DNA of 64,000 nucleotides from Cryptomeria japonica (Eukaryota > Streptophyta > Pinopsida > Cupressales > Cupressaceae): NCBI RefSeq assembly GCF_030272615.1, contig NC_081405.1, forward strand, positions 22,238,047 through 22,302,046. The letters run 5' to 3'. The notes under the pieces are model-generated. The model ran no database searches, was not told the DNA's origin, and saw only the letters and a list, made by a program, of their open reading frames with translations. Both the position numbers and the translations under genes were made by a program. Shown piece by piece: positions 62,099-64,000 of this stretch. Each line of letters starts with the position of its first letter. Position 1 is the stretch's first letter.

Positions 62099-63600
62099 CT
62101 CTCAAGACTCAGATTCTTCACCTCCTTCTCTTTCTCCTTCAAAGAAGCCAATGTGAACTTCTGCCCATCATTCTCAATAGTGGTTAGGTTTCTTCTACAT
62201 TAATTAATATCTCCTCTATCAAACCACCAAGGTCTTCCCAACAAGACATGACAAGCACTCATAGATACAAAATCACACAAGACCTCATCCCTAAAAGACC
62301 CAATATTAAAACTCACCAAACACTAGTCCTTTACTTCTAACTTTTGATCAAATTGTAACCAACTTACCTTGTAAGGACAAGGATTATCAAGCCTCTTCAA
62401 TCCAATCTTCACTACCATCTCCCCAGATACCAAATTATCAATACTTCCATGATCCATAATAACCTCGCAATACTTACCACCTGATTTACACACAATCTAG
62501 AAAAGACTCCTTCTCTGAGTAGGTCTGGTATCTTCACTACTTTTCTCCATCATGACTCTTCTAAACATAAGGGATTCTCCTTGATCGAGTGCACAGCTAG
62601 TTCCGATAACTTCACCTTTTGGTTCCTCATTTTCCACTCAACTTCTTGCCATTCCCTACTTGCATTCATAAAATCTATGTCTGATTTCTCCACACTTGAA
62701 ACATTTGCAAGGAAATTCTCTACTACTACTACCACTCCCTTTCCTTTGTGTTTTCTGATTTGGTTCTTTGTTCCACTTAGGTTTTGATTCATCTTCAATA
62801 TTCTACTTCTTTGTACTCATATGCCCCTTAAATTTCTCCTTCCCTCTAGGGTTATTCAGTTGTCTTCTTCTCACTTTCTCCTTATCCTTCAAAACATACT
62901 GGTAAGCTTCTTCAACTATGGAAATCCTCAACATACTCATCTCATCCTAAATGTTAATTACAAGTTCATTTATATACCTTGCCACCTTTTCTCTATCCAT
63001 CTCTTTATGTCTAAATCTAATCATCACCTTGTAGAATTCCTCAGTATACTCTTTCACACTCATGTTTCTCTACTTCAAGTTTTGCAACTTCTTGAATAAT
63101 TCCAACTCATAGTCTCTTGGTATGAACTTGGCCTTCAATCATACAACCATCTGTCTCCATTGAGTGATCTTCATTTCACCATTCTCCACTCTGTCTCTCT
63201 CCAATTCTTTCCACCATAAGGCAACATGCCCTTTTAACTTAGTCTCTGCCAAGTGGACTCTCTACGAGTCCTTGACATCCTCAAACCCAAAGTAATCCTC
63301 CAACTCTCTGATCCAATCAATCGAATCCTCTAGGTTCAGCATTCCAGAAAAGTTTGAAACCTCCACTTTATGAACTTTACTTTTTTGCATCACTACTGTC
63401 AGAAATATTTTCTCTCTTCCATCTTCTGGTCCTTCAGCCTCTTCCGCCTCAAGCTCTTCTCCAACTTCTTCATATTCATCCTCAGACTTCAGATTCCTCC
63501 ACAAACCAGCCAATGCATTCTAAATTTTGTTCCTCATCTCACTCTTGAAATCATCTATCATCTACTCTACCCTTTGGGGGTTCATCCTTCTAGGTGGCAT
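62099..63600 (-). pseudogene. E11 gag and protease, degraded
   Basis: Gag starts near 63600 (M-P-P-R-R-M-N-P). The capsid is typical Gypsy Retrotrans_gag: W-I-R-E-L-E-D-Y-F near 63290, V-A-L-W-W-K-E-L near 63215, F-I-P-R-D-Y-E-L near 63115, S-V-K-E-Y-T-E-E-F near 63050. A knuckle C-F-K-C-x4-H-x4-C lies near 62660-62705. The protease shows M-D-H-G-S-I-D-N-L-V-S near 62445 (functional D-S-G, here D-H-G) and H-V-L-L-G-R-P-W-W near 62230-62250. Stops at about 63259, 63140, 62946 and 62812 kill it. Confidence 0.88.
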
Positions 63601-63777
63601 CTCCTCCTTTTCTCTAATGAACTGCCTCAACTCAATAATCTGACTACCGATTTCAATTGCCTCACATTTGGTGATCTATTGAACATACTCATAGACTGCC
63701 TCCACTTAGCGATGTGTTCACCCAAAGGAATGCCTCGAGGTTTGCAACTAGCTCTTCCACCAACCGAGTCATGACCA

Positions 63778-63789
63778 GCTCTGATACCA
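63778..63789 (-). other. E11 primer-binding site (initiator-Met tRNA)
   Basis: Minus-strand TGGTATCAGAGC two bases inside the 5' LTR. Confidence 0.9.
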
Positions 63790-63791
63790 CT

Positions 63792-64000
63792 TGGTGCAAC
63801 CATAACCGGAGAATCCTCAAAAGAGAACTGACCGACCTATGCAGCAAGAGTAACACAGAAAAAGTAAGAATAAAACATTGAAAGATCACATAATAATATC
63901 ATATTATTATCTTATAACCTCCAGTAATGAACTAGTTATCATCATACACTCATCATAGAACATCTTGTAGTCAACCGACTACATGCAGGCTAACATGCCA
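63792..64000 (-). repeat. E11 5' LTR, partial
   Basis: First 209 bases (plus reading) of the LTR, matching 59629-59843; the rest is beyond the window. Confidence 0.88.

Larger units (their letters stand above)
59629..64000 (-). mobile_element. E11: Ty3/Gypsy element, gag-protease and both LTR ends, cut by window edge
   Basis: Left LTR 59629-60831, right LTR from 63792 running off the window, initiator-Met primer site at 63778-63789, Gag and protease on the minus strand. Solo LTR E12 splits the interior. Between protease and 3' LTR only about 0.4 kb remains, so RT, RNase H and integrase are deleted. The gag type is that of chromovirus-like Gypsy elements (inference). Confidence 0.85.

Overview
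This window is plant nuclear DNA made almost entirely of LTR retrotransposons nested inside one another. I found no credible single-copy host gene and no tRNA or rRNA gene. Multi-level nesting, many gag-only and deleted elements, LTRs of 0.26-1.2 kb plus one putative 4.7-kb LTR, initiator-Met primer sites and a plant mobile domain (PMD) relic point to a very large plant genome. A conifer or other gymnosperm is my inference; nothing here proves the species.

Most elements were bounded by finding both LTRs and the 5-bp target-site duplication (TSD). Labels: E1 (1-1627, minus) is the 5' end of a gag-only element. It sits in the 3' region of E2, a Ty3/Gypsy element whose 3' LTR (2399-21991) is split by E3. 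E3 (2963-21345, plus, TSD TCTAC) is a decayed Ty1/Copia element. Its RNase H gene is split by E4 (8252-19575, minus, TSD TATCA), a gag-only element holding E5 (10336-14992), probably a 4.7-kb solo LTR.

E6 (22486-49978, minus, TSD GAAGG) is a second gag-only element. Inside it is E7 (24436-44901, plus, TSD TCTTC), a Tat/Athila-like Gypsy element with gag, protease, RT, RNase H, integrase and an extra 3' ORF. E7 gag is split by E8 (25808-36581, minus, TSD AATAG), a young Gypsy derivative with a Gag-protease frame joined to an integrase tail, lacking RT, RNase H and the integrase core. Twenty-six bases beyond E6 lies E9 (50010-52412, minus, TSD ATAAT), a non-coding LTR element. E10 (55266-about 59628, plus) is a pol-less Gypsy 5' portion. 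E11 (59629-64000+, minus) is a Gypsy element split by E12 (61231-62098), a solo LTR of the E1/E4 family.

The most interesting system is the gag-only family (E1, E4, E6). Two divergent lineages share one plan: initiator-Met primer site, ORF1 (coiled coil plus four CCHC knuckles), ORF2 (about 1,000 codons, no domain I recognise) and no pol. Their LTRs share an internal module, primer site and polypurine context with Copia E3, making an E3-like element the likely source of replication enzymes (inference). Three unrelated elements also carry clusters of short palindromic repeats. In E8 the stem bases change in compensating pairs.
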